64,000 nt of DNA from contig OY754473.1 in assembly GCA_963575645.1 (NCBI GenBank), forward strand, positions 1,984,001 through 2,048,000, given 5' to 3'. Below are positions 33,523 to 44,684 of the stretch, one piece after another. The position numbers and the translations under genes are program-made. Every line of letters begins with the position of its first letter. The stretch's first letter is position 1. This DNA comes from Xanthostigma xanthostigma (Eukaryota > Arthropoda > Insecta > Raphidioptera > Raphidiidae). Below the pieces are notes generated by a model. It was not told the DNA's origin and ran no database searches. It worked only from the letters and a program-made list of their open reading frames with translations.

Positions 33523-34281
33523 AACCTTTTATATCTTTTGAACGGAGTGTTCGACTGAAACGCGGTTTGCGGCATCTGACGTGATCTTGGTGAACTTAGA
33601 CTTCCTGAAAATTTGAAACGATTCGGCCCAAAAAATTTTGAGAAATCTTAAAAAAACAAGTTTCAAAAATTTTTTAAAATTTGTTTTTGTAAAATATTTT
33701 CTAAACTACTAAACCGATTAATTCCAAAATCTAATCAGCTCTTCTCCTTAACAAACTGCGTCGATTTCCGCAAACCGCATCAAAATCGGTTCATTTGTTC
33801 ACGAGATACCGTGAACGAAAAAATCGTAAAAAAGTGTTTTTTTAAAATGACTCTTAAAATTGTTATCAGATCGATTTTTTTGTAATAAATTACTTTCTTA
33901 AGCTAAAAAAACTGCGTCGATCGCCGCAAACCATATCAAAATTGGTTCATTTGTTCATGAGATAACGTGAACGAAAAATTAGGAAAAAAGTATTTTTTTA
34001 TAATTACTCGTAAAATTCTTATCAAATCGATTTTTTTGTAATAACTTACTTTCTTAGGTTAAAAAAACTGCGTCGATCGCCGCAAACCGCATCAAAATCG
34101 GCTCATTTGTTCATGAGATATCGTGAACGAAAATTTCGTAACAAAGTGTTTTTTTTTTTTTGAGCTCCAAGAGCTAAAAAATAAACTTCTTGCTATATTT
34201 TATATATTTTTGAGGGTTTTGAACTCGAAAATAGCGGGAAGTTACAGGGATGGCCTGCAGGGTCAAACTTTTCAAATTTTT
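33330..34281. mobile_element. 0.95-kb repeat with AACTTCCCGCT ends, copy 2
   Basis: Same orientation and nearly the same sequence as 21552-22499, including the starting hairpin, (GT)n tract, three internal AACTGCGTCGAT blocks and the common tail GGGATGGCCTGCAGGGTC. Differences are scattered single changes. Confidence 0.8.
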
Positions 34282-34879
34282 TTATTTATTAATCTTTAAG
34301 AAGCCCGTGGCTCAAAGAGTTAATCCACAAAACAGTCGACGCATGCGCACAAAACAGACACAAAACAGTTTTGTTTTAGCTATTGCGCATGACTGTAACG
34401 ATAATATTAAAGAAACTTTGTGTACGAATCGAGTTAATAAACAGTGATGAATTTTGTTTTGTCTTTGATTTGTGATAAAAGGGGGTGGAAGAGTCATTTA
34501 AAAGCGGGTTGTGCGACGACATTTTATGATATTTGTATAATAGGATATAGCAGTTTAAAAATGTATAAAAAAAATATTAAAGGCACATTTTTTTTGTATT
34601 ATAATGGAAAAACTGCATCGGAAAAAATTTCAAAACACTACTTTTCAGTTTTTGTACGATCTATGCCTACTGTGACGAAAAACAATCGGTCCAGTCAAGG
34701 ACACGCACATAACAAGTGAACGTCTGAAGTTATTAGTACTAACGAGTATTAAAATTTACAGTTTTTACGTAACGTAAAAATGGGAGTAAATAGGAAGCAT
34801 TTGTTTTGATTTCTTCTCGTCGAACGTAAACTAGACTTTGGAGCACGAGTTGCAACTGTTACGGTAAAAGATGAATTTA

Positions 34880-35190
34880 GACCCTCAGCACACTTGTCGA
34901 CTGTTTTTAAAATTGAGTATCAAACCAGTTCACGATGCGATTGTTCTGAGACCTTCCGTACGTTAGAAGACGGCAAGTTGCACATGGATCACGACCGATT
35001 TGAAACCAGTTTCGAACGAGTTGTTTCAGTTGCATGTGTAGCGAAATTTTTCTACTCAACGGTAGGAGTAACTGACTTTACCACTTTACAGTTACGCTCG
35101 TGTGCGGACGAAGAACCTTGATCGATCAATAGTCGCATCCTGAGTCGGTTTGAAACAATTGCAAAACAGTCGATCCGTGTGCGGAGGGCC
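34880..35190. mobile_element. Inverted-repeat element, about 311 bp
   Basis: GACCCTCAGCACAC on the left and GTGTGCGGAGGGCC on the right are imperfect inverted ends. The 75-codon frame inside has no domain and is probably incidental. Confidence 0.45.
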
Positions 35191-36172
35191 TTAATGTCAG
35201 TATAAAAACAAGTGAATGATTATTATTTTATTAATATTTAAAGGAACTGATATGTCAAGTTGGGAATGTCACTGTGATCGCACAACCACTCTAAAATTTT
35301 TGACGTTTACATGGACATTTTTATAACCTTAAATATTTTTAAATAAGCAGTGTTGCAACATCTATTATAATATATATTCATTGCCAGTCTGTTGTACTAT
35401 CACAGAAAAAATCTTAAATATTTTCTTTTTCAATGCACTCTAGCAAAGCGATATAAATATTTTTTATACAAATTTTGTCTATCAAACTTACAATTAAAAT
35501 TTAACTTGTATGACTTTTTTAGGTTAGATCAGTTAAATAAAACTAAACAGTGTTGCCGTCACCAAAATCTCCACTAGTGGCAATCGCACACTGCAAAGAT
35601 TTTGTTGAAAATTAACTGATCCAAAATAAACAAATAAAATTAAACATAACAATGTTAAAATTATAAAATCAATAAAATATTTACAACTGAACAATTTATG
35701 TTTTTCAAAATTATCTTACACAACAAAATCACTACAGTAAAACAATCATTTGGTTCTACTGTACATAAAAATATTCAAAGTAACGCAAAAATATAGTTTT
35801 TTCTAAAATTAATATATTATAAACAATAAGAAATGAACTTTTTTTTCTACTTTTGTTATGAAACTTTTTTCTGCACTTAAAAGTTTAAAACATTTATAAT
35901 AATTATTTAGAATAATACATTACATTTATTATTGCTATTGTTAAGGGACAGTAACAATTGACTTTAAATTCGGTAGGTTATAAAAAAATCTATCGGATAA
36001 AAAAATTCTTCGGTGAATGCACTGTCTTCCGTCGCTATCATATAATTATTGTTTGGTGTTTTCTTAATATTATTTACAATGCTTACAAACGATGCTTTTG
36101 AACATAAATGTGTTACGATGTGTATATATTCTACGATGCAGGAATGATACGAAGATTATGTCGTTTTTTTGT
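35191..36172. other. AT-rich DNA, nothing recognised
   Basis: No gene, RNA or bounded element seen. Confidence 0.4.
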
Positions 36173-36179
36173 GAAAAGT

Positions 36180-36766
36180 TAAGGTGACCAACTATACTCA
36201 TTTACTGAGTTTTGTACTCTTTTTTCGCAAACCGTACTCTTTTCAAACCTGTACTCTGAAAGTACTCATTTGTATAATTTTATACTCATTTGTATTTCTA
36301 AAACATTTTTTTAGATTATTTTATTTCAATTTTATTAATTAAATATTTAAAATTATTTTGACAGTGATTTGAATTTCACGCGCGCATATTGCTTGCCGTT
36401 TCCGGCACGTCAGAGGACAGGGCAAACACCAGACACGAGTTTGACAGTGATTTGAATTTCGCGCGCACATATGGCTGCCGTTTCCGGCACAATTGAGAGG
36501 CCGTATTATGTACCTGGAGAGATAGATAGATACTACAGACCTCTTTTTCTAACAACGTCAAAATTACATTAGTGAAAAGAGATGGATATATCTATCTCTC
36601 CAATATTTGTGTACGTAATCCCCAGGCTGATCTTTGATGTGCAGTATGTACGGCATGCTTGACAGTCTTGACGCATGCGTAGTATGTACGTTTTTTCTTT
36701 TTTTTTTCACCTATGAAATACTTGCAAAGTGTACTCTTTTTGAACAAAAAATAGTTGGTGACCTTA
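36180..36766. mobile_element. 587-bp inverted-repeat DNA transposon
   Basis: Ends TAAGGTGACCAACTAT and ATAGTTGGTGACCTTA are perfect inverted repeats. GAAAAGT is duplicated at both sides (36173-36179, 36767-36773). Inside, the block GACAGTGATTTGAATTTC is repeated (about 36360 and 36440). No transposase; a 7-8 bp duplication fits hAT- or P-like groups. Confidence 0.75.
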
Positions 36767-37154
36767 GAAAAGTGGGAGATGGTATTTTTGTACCATCGTA
36801 TAGTCTATTTATTTTATATTCATATATCACGAATATGTCCATTGTGTAGAAAATGCATATAATTTTCAAGGGTATAAGACCGATCGTCTACGAACAGTAC
36901 AATGAAATAAAAGAAGTACGCGCGAGACTTTTGCGCGTTAGAAGTGAAACTTCTTAGTTTCTAGCATTTGTTGGCGATTTCATTATTTCACGATTAGGAA
37001 ATGGCTATGTCGTATTTGTTAGCGTGGCTAGAAAAATTTCTACATATACACGCAATACGCACTGCGCATGCGTGCGTTTTGACAGAGTTGAAACGATTTT
37101 CCCACTGTCTCACTTTTCGTCCGATTCAGGCCAATTTGCTCACGAAGTTTCATT

Positions 37155-37350
37155 TAAAAAAAATCTGAGCAGAAAAGTTCTTAGACATTTTTTTTATCCG
37201 ATGTACCGTAATTATTATCAGTATGTGATGGAGTAGGCGTGGCTTATTAATATTTCTTTGTATTTCGCTCAACTTGTTGACGATAATTAATTAAATTAAC
37301 GTTACATCGGATCAAAAACTGTTAGAACTTTTCTGCTCAAGTTTTTTTAC
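37155..37350. repeat. Inverted repeat with GAGCAGAAAAGTTCT arms
   Basis: The left arm CTGAGCAGAAAAGTTCTTAG continues to ATCCGATGTA; the right arm has TACATCGGATC and AGAACTTTTCTGCTCAAG. Arms of about 45 bp around a 100-bp spacer. Confidence 0.6.
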
Positions 37351-37694
37351 TGTACTGTCTGCAGATGATCGATTTGAAACACTTTATATACGAACTCCAT
37401 CTACTTCACGGGAATGTTTGCGTAAAAGTATTTTTTCTCCTTTTTAAAACCAGCAAACGCCAAGGTTATCTGGTCCTCGTTACAAATAAAAAAAGACGAG
37501 CGGTGTCGTAGGACACCTGGTTGGAACGAAGTTATTTTCGCTAATTATTATGTATCATATAATTTTTTTACTTATTTGTATATAAATTATTCGAAAATTT
37601 TATTTACACTTAATAGTTATTGGCGTAACTAGTAGTCTAAGTCATTCATCGCGCTGACAGGTCATGACTTAGCCTACAAGTTGCGCCCATAATT

Positions 37695-38095
37695 TTATTC
37701 AACAATTGCGCGTTATTCATGTTTTAATTATGAGATGTTGTAAATATCTATTTATTTCTTTATAAAAAAAACTGTCAATACTAACAGCACCAAACAGTAC
37801 GATTCAATGTTTTGGTTTGAGGTTAGCCGGTTATGAATAAACTCCATGTTGAAAACATTCGGCCTCTCAATTTTAGCCTCAATGGGTAACAACGGAGTTG
37901 TTGTTACCTACTATTTCGTTACGACTCAGAAAATAGTTACGTTTATTTTCATTACTCCATAATGGCCGAGCTAGTAGGAATCTTCATTGAGTTATGACAA
38001 GTAATTGTCACCAGTCGGTAAATGGCTATTTAGGGTTCGGTTTTTAGGCATGATAAAACATGAATAACGCGCATGAGTTGAATAAATATTATTAT
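37695..38095. repeat. Inverted-repeat element with GCGCGTTATTCATGTTTTA arms
   Basis: TTCAACAATTGCGCGTTATT (left) is mirrored by AATAACGCGCATGAGTTGAA (right). Probable miniature element with no coding capacity. Confidence 0.5.
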
Positions 38096-38155
38096 TAAAC
38101 AAAAATTAATCGTGTGATTTGCAACTCTAAAAAAAATAAAAATGACATTTGTTGC

Positions 38156-38227
38156 GCATCTGCCGGGAATCGAACCCGGGCCTCCCGCATGGCAGATGAG
38201 TATTCTATCACTGAACCATTGACTTGC
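38156..38227 (-). pseudogene. tRNA-Gly(GCC)-like sequence, damaged
   Basis: Read on the minus strand it has a good A box (GGTTCAGTGATAGAAT), a GCC anticodon in a seven-base loop, and a perfect T arm (CCCGGGTTCGATTCCCGG). However, the 5' acceptor strand cannot pair with the 3' CAGATGC and the anticodon stem has an A-C mismatch. It is therefore a tRNA pseudogene or tRNA-derived retroelement head, not a functional tRNA. Confidence 0.65.
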
Positions 38228-38588
38228 TTACATATCGCTATTTATATAGGTTTAATAACAAATCGTGAATTTAGAAGGCGTTGCATTTACGCTTACGTTT
38301 TTTTTTCTAGCCTTCTCCATTCATATCTATAACGTCCCATAAGGAACTTCGTTCCAAAACTCCACACTGTCAATAATTAAACTCGTAGTGCGTTTACACA
38401 CCCGATAAACTGACATCATAAAAGCTATTGAAATATAAATTTCAGAATTTAAGGTTAGGAGTCGTGATGTTATGTTAAAGAATAGAATTTCAACGAATAA
38501 CAATAATGACGAATTATTTGCATTTTAGTATGGACATTAATTTGGCGGACACGTGATAATTATTTTATAAAAGTTCGATTTCTTTATA

Positions 38589-39457
38589 CAGGGTGAGTCA
38601 GACCACCCGTATCAGTCGTTTTTTTCGAAAACGGTTAGTCGTAGAGAGTTGTGTCAAAAATCTGTATTATAAAAGCCCTAATGAAGAATCGAATGATAAT
38701 ATTTTTTTCCCCCCGGAAAGGTCGGCTTCCCTGTTAGTTTACTCCGGAATGTTCAGAACTCCGGAATGTTAAATGGCACGATAGGTCGAAAGTGGTATCG
38801 TTGAAAAGATCTTTAAAAAATAAGCAAGTTTTGTAGGACATTTTTTTTTGTTACTGCCACCCCTGTTAAGTAATTTTCGTTTGAAATTATTAAATTAACA
38901 TGTCAGAATAACAAAAAAGTCGGCATTTAAAATCTAGTTACCTAATTAAACAATGTCAGAATAAGTTTTCAATAATTGCAATTGTTTTTTTTTTGTCGGA
39001 AAATACTTCCAGATAACATAATATCTAGAAGAGCTCCGCAGTGTTTAGAAGTAAATTGAAGACAGTTTGAACATTTGTGACATTGTTTAATTAGGTAACT
39101 AGATTTTAAATGTCGACTTTTAAATTAAAGTTTGTTATAATGACATGTTAATTTAATAATTTCAAACGAATATTACTTAACAGGGGTGGCAGTAACAAAA
39201 AAAAATGTCCTACAAAACTTGCTTATTTTTTAAAGATCTTTTCAACAATACCACTTTCGACCTATCGTGCCATTTAACATTCCGGAGTTCTGAACATTCC
39301 GGAGCAAACTAGCAGGGAAGCCGACCTTTCCGGGGGGAAAAAATATCATCATTCGATTCTTCATTAGGGCTTTTATAATACAGATTTTTGACACAACTCT
39401 CTACGACTAACCGTTTTCGAAAAAAAACGACTGATACGGGTGGTCTGACTCACCCTG
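38589..39457. mobile_element. Mariner-type miniature element with ~370-bp inverted arms
   Basis: Starts CAGGGTGAGTCAGACCACCC and ends with its reverse complement; the arms continue for about 370 bp each with few differences, leaving a spacer of roughly 120 bp. TA flanks both ends (38587-38588 and 39458-39459). The whole transcript of either strand would fold into one long hairpin. Confidence 0.85.
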
Positions 39458-39974
39458 TATAATTTTATAAACTTAAACAAAACACGACATCAACAAACTA
39501 AAAGTACAGAAAACCGTTTCAGACGATTAAAAACATTTAAACATCACTTAAATATGGCAATTGTTTTATGGTGGATCATTTTTTCACACACGTAGGATAC
39601 ACAAAATATTTAATGGAATTTTCAAAATATTTAAATTAAAAATTTACACAAAATGCTACGCTGGAGTTTTTTTTTATACAGATTTGTCAAAATAATTTAT
39701 TCGCTTAATTCCAATTATAATATAAACAATTTGTTGTCCACTGTAACAGTAGAAAAGTTTTTTTGTTTAGTTTTTTACACTTAGATAAGCAAATTATGGT
39801 AACATTTCGACGTAATTTTCTGGCACGAGTCCTGTTTTACCATTTAACGTTCCTTCCAACCAACCAGGCTCTAACGAAGATTTAACTGAAATAGGAATTG
39901 AGTATTATTATTGATCGAGAACACGGATAAACCGTCTAATTTCGTATTTTAAATAAGTGCAATACTATGGCCAT

Positions 39975-40508
39975 CAGTGATGTGCCGAATCGTTAAAAAT
40001 GTATATCCGTGGATACGGATCTGAATACGGATATTTGGTTTCAAGTTCCGCGAATACGGATACGGATCTTAACTTTCTTAGAGTACGCGGCGGTAAATAT
40101 TGCACATCGACCTTTGGAAAGAGACTATCTGTTATGGGAAAAAGTTATTGACCTCTTTAAGAGTTAACTCTCATAACAGATTGTCTCTTTCCAAAGATCG
40201 ATGTGCAATATCTCATTATAAAGATAGTTTTTTAGTACCTTTGAGTTATGTACTATTGGTATGGTACTCACTACGATAAATGTTTGCAATATAAAGGTGC
40301 CAAATACGATTTTAAAAAATAAAAAGTAATCTGAATGGAATTTAACAGTTTTTCATTATTACCTAAACACCTATATACATATATATAAAATTTCATCTAT
40401 GAATTGAAAATTAATAAAGTAAAGACCCACCAAAAAACTAACAGATACGGATCTTTCTTCTCCTACGGATATCCGCGGATATGGATACGGATATCCGGCA
40501 CATCATTA
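39975..40508. mobile_element. Complete hAT-type element, 534 bp
   Basis: Termini CAGTGATGTGCCG and CGGCACATCATTA are inverted. The exact 8-bp target duplication ATGGCCAT flanks it (39967-39974, 40509-40516). The interior is rich in CGGATAT/ATATCCG words and contains no frame for transposase. A truncated relative lies at 13636-13968. Confidence 0.88.
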
Positions 40509-40516
40509 ATGGCCAT

Positions 40517-41270
40517 ATTCACCGAACGTAATTAGTTATTTGTTCGGTTCATTTGTTCTTCAGGTAACTATTCCTCCGAATAAATAGCGATAATTCAATT
40601 CACCAGCCATAACTATGTTTACTGTAGGTATAAATCTAGTCTGTCTTACTTCCAGGGTATACACATTTTTATTCGCCTGATAAAATAATAATGGCCGCCA
40701 CATAGATCATAATACCTAACCTATAAATATATCTACAGTTGCTCTTGTGAATTTATTTATGTGTTGTTTATTAACCTTTTGTGAAGTGTATTAGTGCAAG
40801 TTTTGTGTTAAATTGGGTTAGGATAAAACATTATTTTGTGAAACTTTTTTGTTTGACGTTTACACTAACGCCATCGGTCGGATTTTTTGATGAACGTCAA
40901 AAAATTCAACAAAAAGAGCACGGCGTATAGTGCAGTGTATATCTATTCTTTAACTAACTTTTCTACCTGATATTTTGCTTGGTGAATTGAAAATAAATTT
41001 GTTCCAAGATTAGTAACTTATATCTATCACAGTGTTCGGTGAATATGGGCATGAAAAGTTTATTTAAAACAAGTCGTTTGAGAGGGAAGAACGGGCCTAT
41101 TATTATAATAATCTGTAACTTGCTTACCGTTTGTAATAATTTGATTGGGCTCGAACGACAATTCTCCGTCATTTTCACCAAGGCAGGCGTACAACGTTCG
41201 AACTCTTCTGAAAAACGTAAAAACAAATATATATTACACCTCTATCGCAAGCATTCATTACAGTTCAAGC
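40517..41270. other. Unassigned intergenic DNA
   Basis: No recognised gene. The frame 41039-41464 has no domain and runs into the repeat at 41289, so it is not called. Confidence 0.35.
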
Positions 41271-41288
41271 TCCACTGTACTCCTATTT

Positions 41289-41530
41289 TGCCTCACGGAG
41301 CTGCGCCCCGCTCGACAACAACAGTAATGGAGCCTTTGACTCCCCCGTATCGCAGGGTAGAGTCCTGCTTGGCAGAGATAACTCTTACGGTGTTGCCTCA
41401 CGGAGCTGCGCCCCGCTTAACATTGATAACAGTAGTGAGGCCTTTTGGCTCCACCATATTATAATTTTGCCTCGTGGGGCAGTGCCACGCTCTGCACGGT
41501 CAGCAGTAGGGGAGCCATCGGCTCCATCAT
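41289..41530. repeat. Three imperfect copies of a GC-rich motif
   Basis: GCCTCACGGAGCTGCGCCCC at 41290 and 41396, and a variant GCCTCGTGGGGCAGTGCCAC at 41469, each followed by a CAGTAnTGGAG/GAGCC-type stretch. Unit lengths are unequal (about 106 and 73), so it is a broken repeat rather than a regular array. Confidence 0.55.
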
Positions 41531-41588
41531 ATTCCAGGCAACTTTTCTAATTTTTCCATCCATTCTCAAGTGATGCGCTTATAGAGTA

Positions 41589-42257
41589 AGATCCCAGAGC
41601 CGCCAGACACAACCTATTTTTAAATAAATGAAACCTTACGTTTTGAGTAGTGTTTTATGTACTTAGAACGCTTGGCGTACCTCCATCATTGAGTCTGTGA
41701 CAAATGTACAGGTACCAGGTGAGAAAAAATAACAACTATTACAAAATTATATTTCAACAGCCAGACAAATTGTAATGACCAAACATCCCCCCAGACGTAA
41801 AAACTAGTCATAAAGCTCTCGCGCTCATACTAACAGCTGACTATTTTTTACGTCTGGGGGGATGTTTGGTCATTACAATTTGTCTGGCTGTTGAAATATA
41901 ATTTTGTAATAGTTGTCTGAATAACATATATAAAAATCAAGCATTTAAAAATCAGTGAAGTTCATTAATTTTTCTCTGAGCTTTAAAGCGTCTGTCAGAA
42001 GTTGTGGTCAGCGGAAAGTGACTGGCGATACTGGATACTAATTTATAATGATATTTTACAAAACATATATAAATATCAGCCATTTAAATTTAAATTAAGT
42101 GACTTATTTTTACTCACCTTTCTCACCTGGTACCTGTACATTTGTCACAGACTCAATGATGGAGGCACGCCAAGCGTTCTAAGTACATAAAACACTACTC
42201 AAAACGTAAGGTTTCATTTATTTAAAAATAGGTTGTGTCTGGCGGCTCTGGGATCTT
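41589..42257. repeat. Nested double palindrome, 669 bp
   Basis: Outer arms (AAGATCCCAGAGCCGCCAGA ... and its reverse complement ending at 42257) are about 145 bp. Inner arms (about 41742-41820 and 41843-41920, with CCCCCCAGACGTAAAAA) form a second hairpin inside. The outer one resembles an inverted-repeat transposon; the inner one is probably a later insertion. Confidence 0.75.
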
Positions 42258-42807
42258 GGGCTATTACCAACGAACAGCGTTTAATTTTCATTTGTGTAGA
42301 AATTATGAAAAATATCAAATTGGTGGTAGGCTAATTCAATCTCAACACTACTCGATGTTTATACAGATTATAGAGAGATATCGATTATATAGTATTATCA
42401 AAATCTTTGTATTGTGCGCGCGCAGAAAGCATTGGTGGAGGTAGGCCACTTATTGAAGCGAGCAAGTTCATTAATAAAATTAGACAAGAATAGCCTAGAC
42501 AAGGAGGCAAAACAAAACTGGCTTGAAACTCCATTTAGCAAGACAAGGAAAGCATGCGAAGGCAATACGAAAAACTGGCTTCAGTAAGTGCTACCACCGA
42601 CTATCCGGTTAGTGAACATCCCGAATACCTAACTGAGCTAGTGTATCACATCTTACCTGATCGTTACGTTGGCCGGACTGGAACGGCCGCTGGCCGATGC
42701 AGACGTCGTGTATAAACTCCTATAAAACCGTTCAACAAACGCATGCTGTTAGTGGTTAGTTAATACAACTGACACCGAGCGCTGACGTCTCGAGGAAACA
42801 GACAAAG
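42258..42807. other. Unassigned DNA, nothing recognised
   Basis: No gene or bounded element. Confidence 0.35.
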
Positions 42808-42813
42808 GTTAAG

Positions 42814-43147
42814 TCATATATTTAATAACTTCTATATTGCTAGTGGCCGTAAGTGGAAGCGTGGCCCATGAAGATAGACAGCAAATTACTGTTTTTCTAT
42901 CTCTTTCTTTTTACTTGACCCGTTGTGCGCAAGTGTCGCGTCTGTAGTGGGGCAATTAGTAAGTGGAATAGAGCAAGCCACCTCCATTTCACAGCTTAGT
43001 TCCATGTGCAAACTGACGCTGCAACTGACGCGCATCCATTCACGCGCAAGCGCATGAGACTCGGAGTATAATAAGTGAGTCAGCACCGTAGTGTTTAAGT
43101 CTTTCTCCCGATCTTTGCAAGCAATGTAGAGGGTATTAAATATATGA
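42814..43147. mobile_element. 334-bp inverted-repeat element, copy 2
   Basis: Reverse-orientation copy of 17286-17615 with the same TCATATATTTAATA ends. The 6-bp target duplication GTTAAG is exact (42808-42813, 43148-43153). Confidence 0.8.
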
Positions 43148-43734
43148 GTTAAGTATATTTCCTCAAAACTATCGCTCGTTGATAGGACTACATTGTTAAT
43201 TTCATTTAAAATATATTAATTTCAAATACGATTTTATAGAAAGTAGTTCGGTTCTAATTGCCAGCAAAGTGTAGAACAGTGTAGAAATGGATCGCAACTT
43301 GAAAAATTCACTCTTCGTACAGGAGAATCTCTCACCCACCTTCCGTTGTTCTTCAAAATTAAAAAAAAAAAAACAAGTGCGTGTAACCTTTACGCGCGGT
43401 TGAAGTAAAACTTCTTTTACCTAATTTGTTTCTACTACTCTCACTTTTTGGGAAATATTCAGTCATAAATTCAATTACTCGTAAAATTATGTTGGCTATT
43501 CATAAAGGTTTGCGTCAGTAACTATGTTCTACCTTTCATTCAAGATGGTTTCCACACACGCGCTTTGATGCCGCCATCTGTCAACCGATGTCTTTAAATA
43601 GCTAAAAACGATAACAAAATTGGTCAGCGTCCATAGCTAGGTTTCGCCTTTCGTTCACGCGTTCTGATGCTGCCATCTGTTAGTCGATGCCTTTAACTAG
43701 CAAAAACTGCGCAAACACGTTACTTTCGTCTCAA

Positions 43735-44240
43735 TTATGGAGGGTAGAGGGTGAGGAGAACCATCTTATATGGGGGTAAAACTGAAAAAGTGTTCATCTG
43801 AAACCGTCAAATAACAGTTCAAAAAGAGACCAGAATGGCGCTAGTGTTGAAAAAGTGTTTTGTAAACTTATCAGTTGTAGACGAAGTGTGCTGAAAGGAA
43901 ATATTCAATATTTTTGGCGACTAGAGTAGTTAATATATTCACAGTAAATAAAAGCTCAACCAATTACATAGTCAAACATTATTTGGTAAATATAACCTAT
44001 AGAATCATCAGAGAGATGGCGGTAGCGCCATCTTAATTTTACTCTTTTTGACGGACACTTTTCATATTCAGAGATGGTTTTCCTTACCTCTACCCCCCAT
44101 ACTTTGAAACTTTGCATACGTGTCAGTCAGGCGACCACAGGTGACAATGCGACATTGGCCATATGTGACGTCATTACAAATTCAATATGGCGGACGCCCC
44201 AAGATGGCGCATTATGGTTTCTTCACGACCCCCTCGAATG
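43735..44240. mobile_element. Inverted-repeat element related to 27650-28150
   Basis: Starts GGAGGGTAGAGGGTGAGGAG and has the inverted counterpart CCTTACCTCTACCCCCC near 44100. The GACGTCATTACAAATTCAATATGG block follows. See 27650 for the flipped arrangement. Confidence 0.55.
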
Positions 44241-44346
44241 GTTCGGTATGTTTCGATAGATTTTTGAAATTTTCATCTATATTTCTACACTGAGCTACAC
44301 TGTACTTGCAAATTCCGTGTACGGTAAGTTTAGTTATATGAAATAC

Positions 44347-44528
44347 TTACACTGATCCGTGTGAACGATAGCTTTTGGGGTAGTGCGGAGGCGCTATGGA
44401 GCTGCCTCGTTTGTTTTTCTGTGGTGATGTGCTACTGTAGTGACTGTGATTGCTATTCAACTGTTCCCGAGGCGACATTGACGATATCGATTCGTTTGAA
44501 CTGCTCGTGCTGTTAAACGAATCGTTTA
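44347..44528 (-). CDS. Graf: Graf exon 9: Ser-rich tail, possible C-terminus
   Basis: Minus-strand exon beginning after an acceptor (TTGTTTTCAG), in the phase needed by the previous exon. It encodes NDSFNSTSSSNESISSMSPRE, further Ser/His-rich sequence and SYRSHGSV, then TAA at 44347-44349. The same bases contain a strong donor (GTAAGT from 44350), so two endings are possible: a stop here giving a protein without SH3, or splicing at 44351 to a later SH3 exon that I could not find to the left. Tails of GRAF-family proteins in this region are low-complexity and Ser/Pro-rich, consistent with this exon. Confidence 0.75.
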
Positions 44529-44684
44529 CTGAAAACAATCACAATACTTTAGTTTTATCTATACTAATATGTAAAGCTGAAGAGTTTGTTTGGTTGGTTG
44601 AACGCGCTAATCTCAAGAACTACTGGTTCGAATTGAACATTTTTTTTTTTGTTGGATAGCTCATTTATCGAGGAAGGCTATAGG

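Noticed and set aside
38156-38227. Functional tRNA-Gly gene
   Set aside because: The acceptor stem does not pair and the anticodon stem has a mismatch, although A box, anticodon and T arm look good.
41039-41464. 141-codon frame with PHGAAPR repeats
   Set aside because: The repeats come from the GC-rich motif copies at 41290 and 41396; no splice context, homology or conserved domain.
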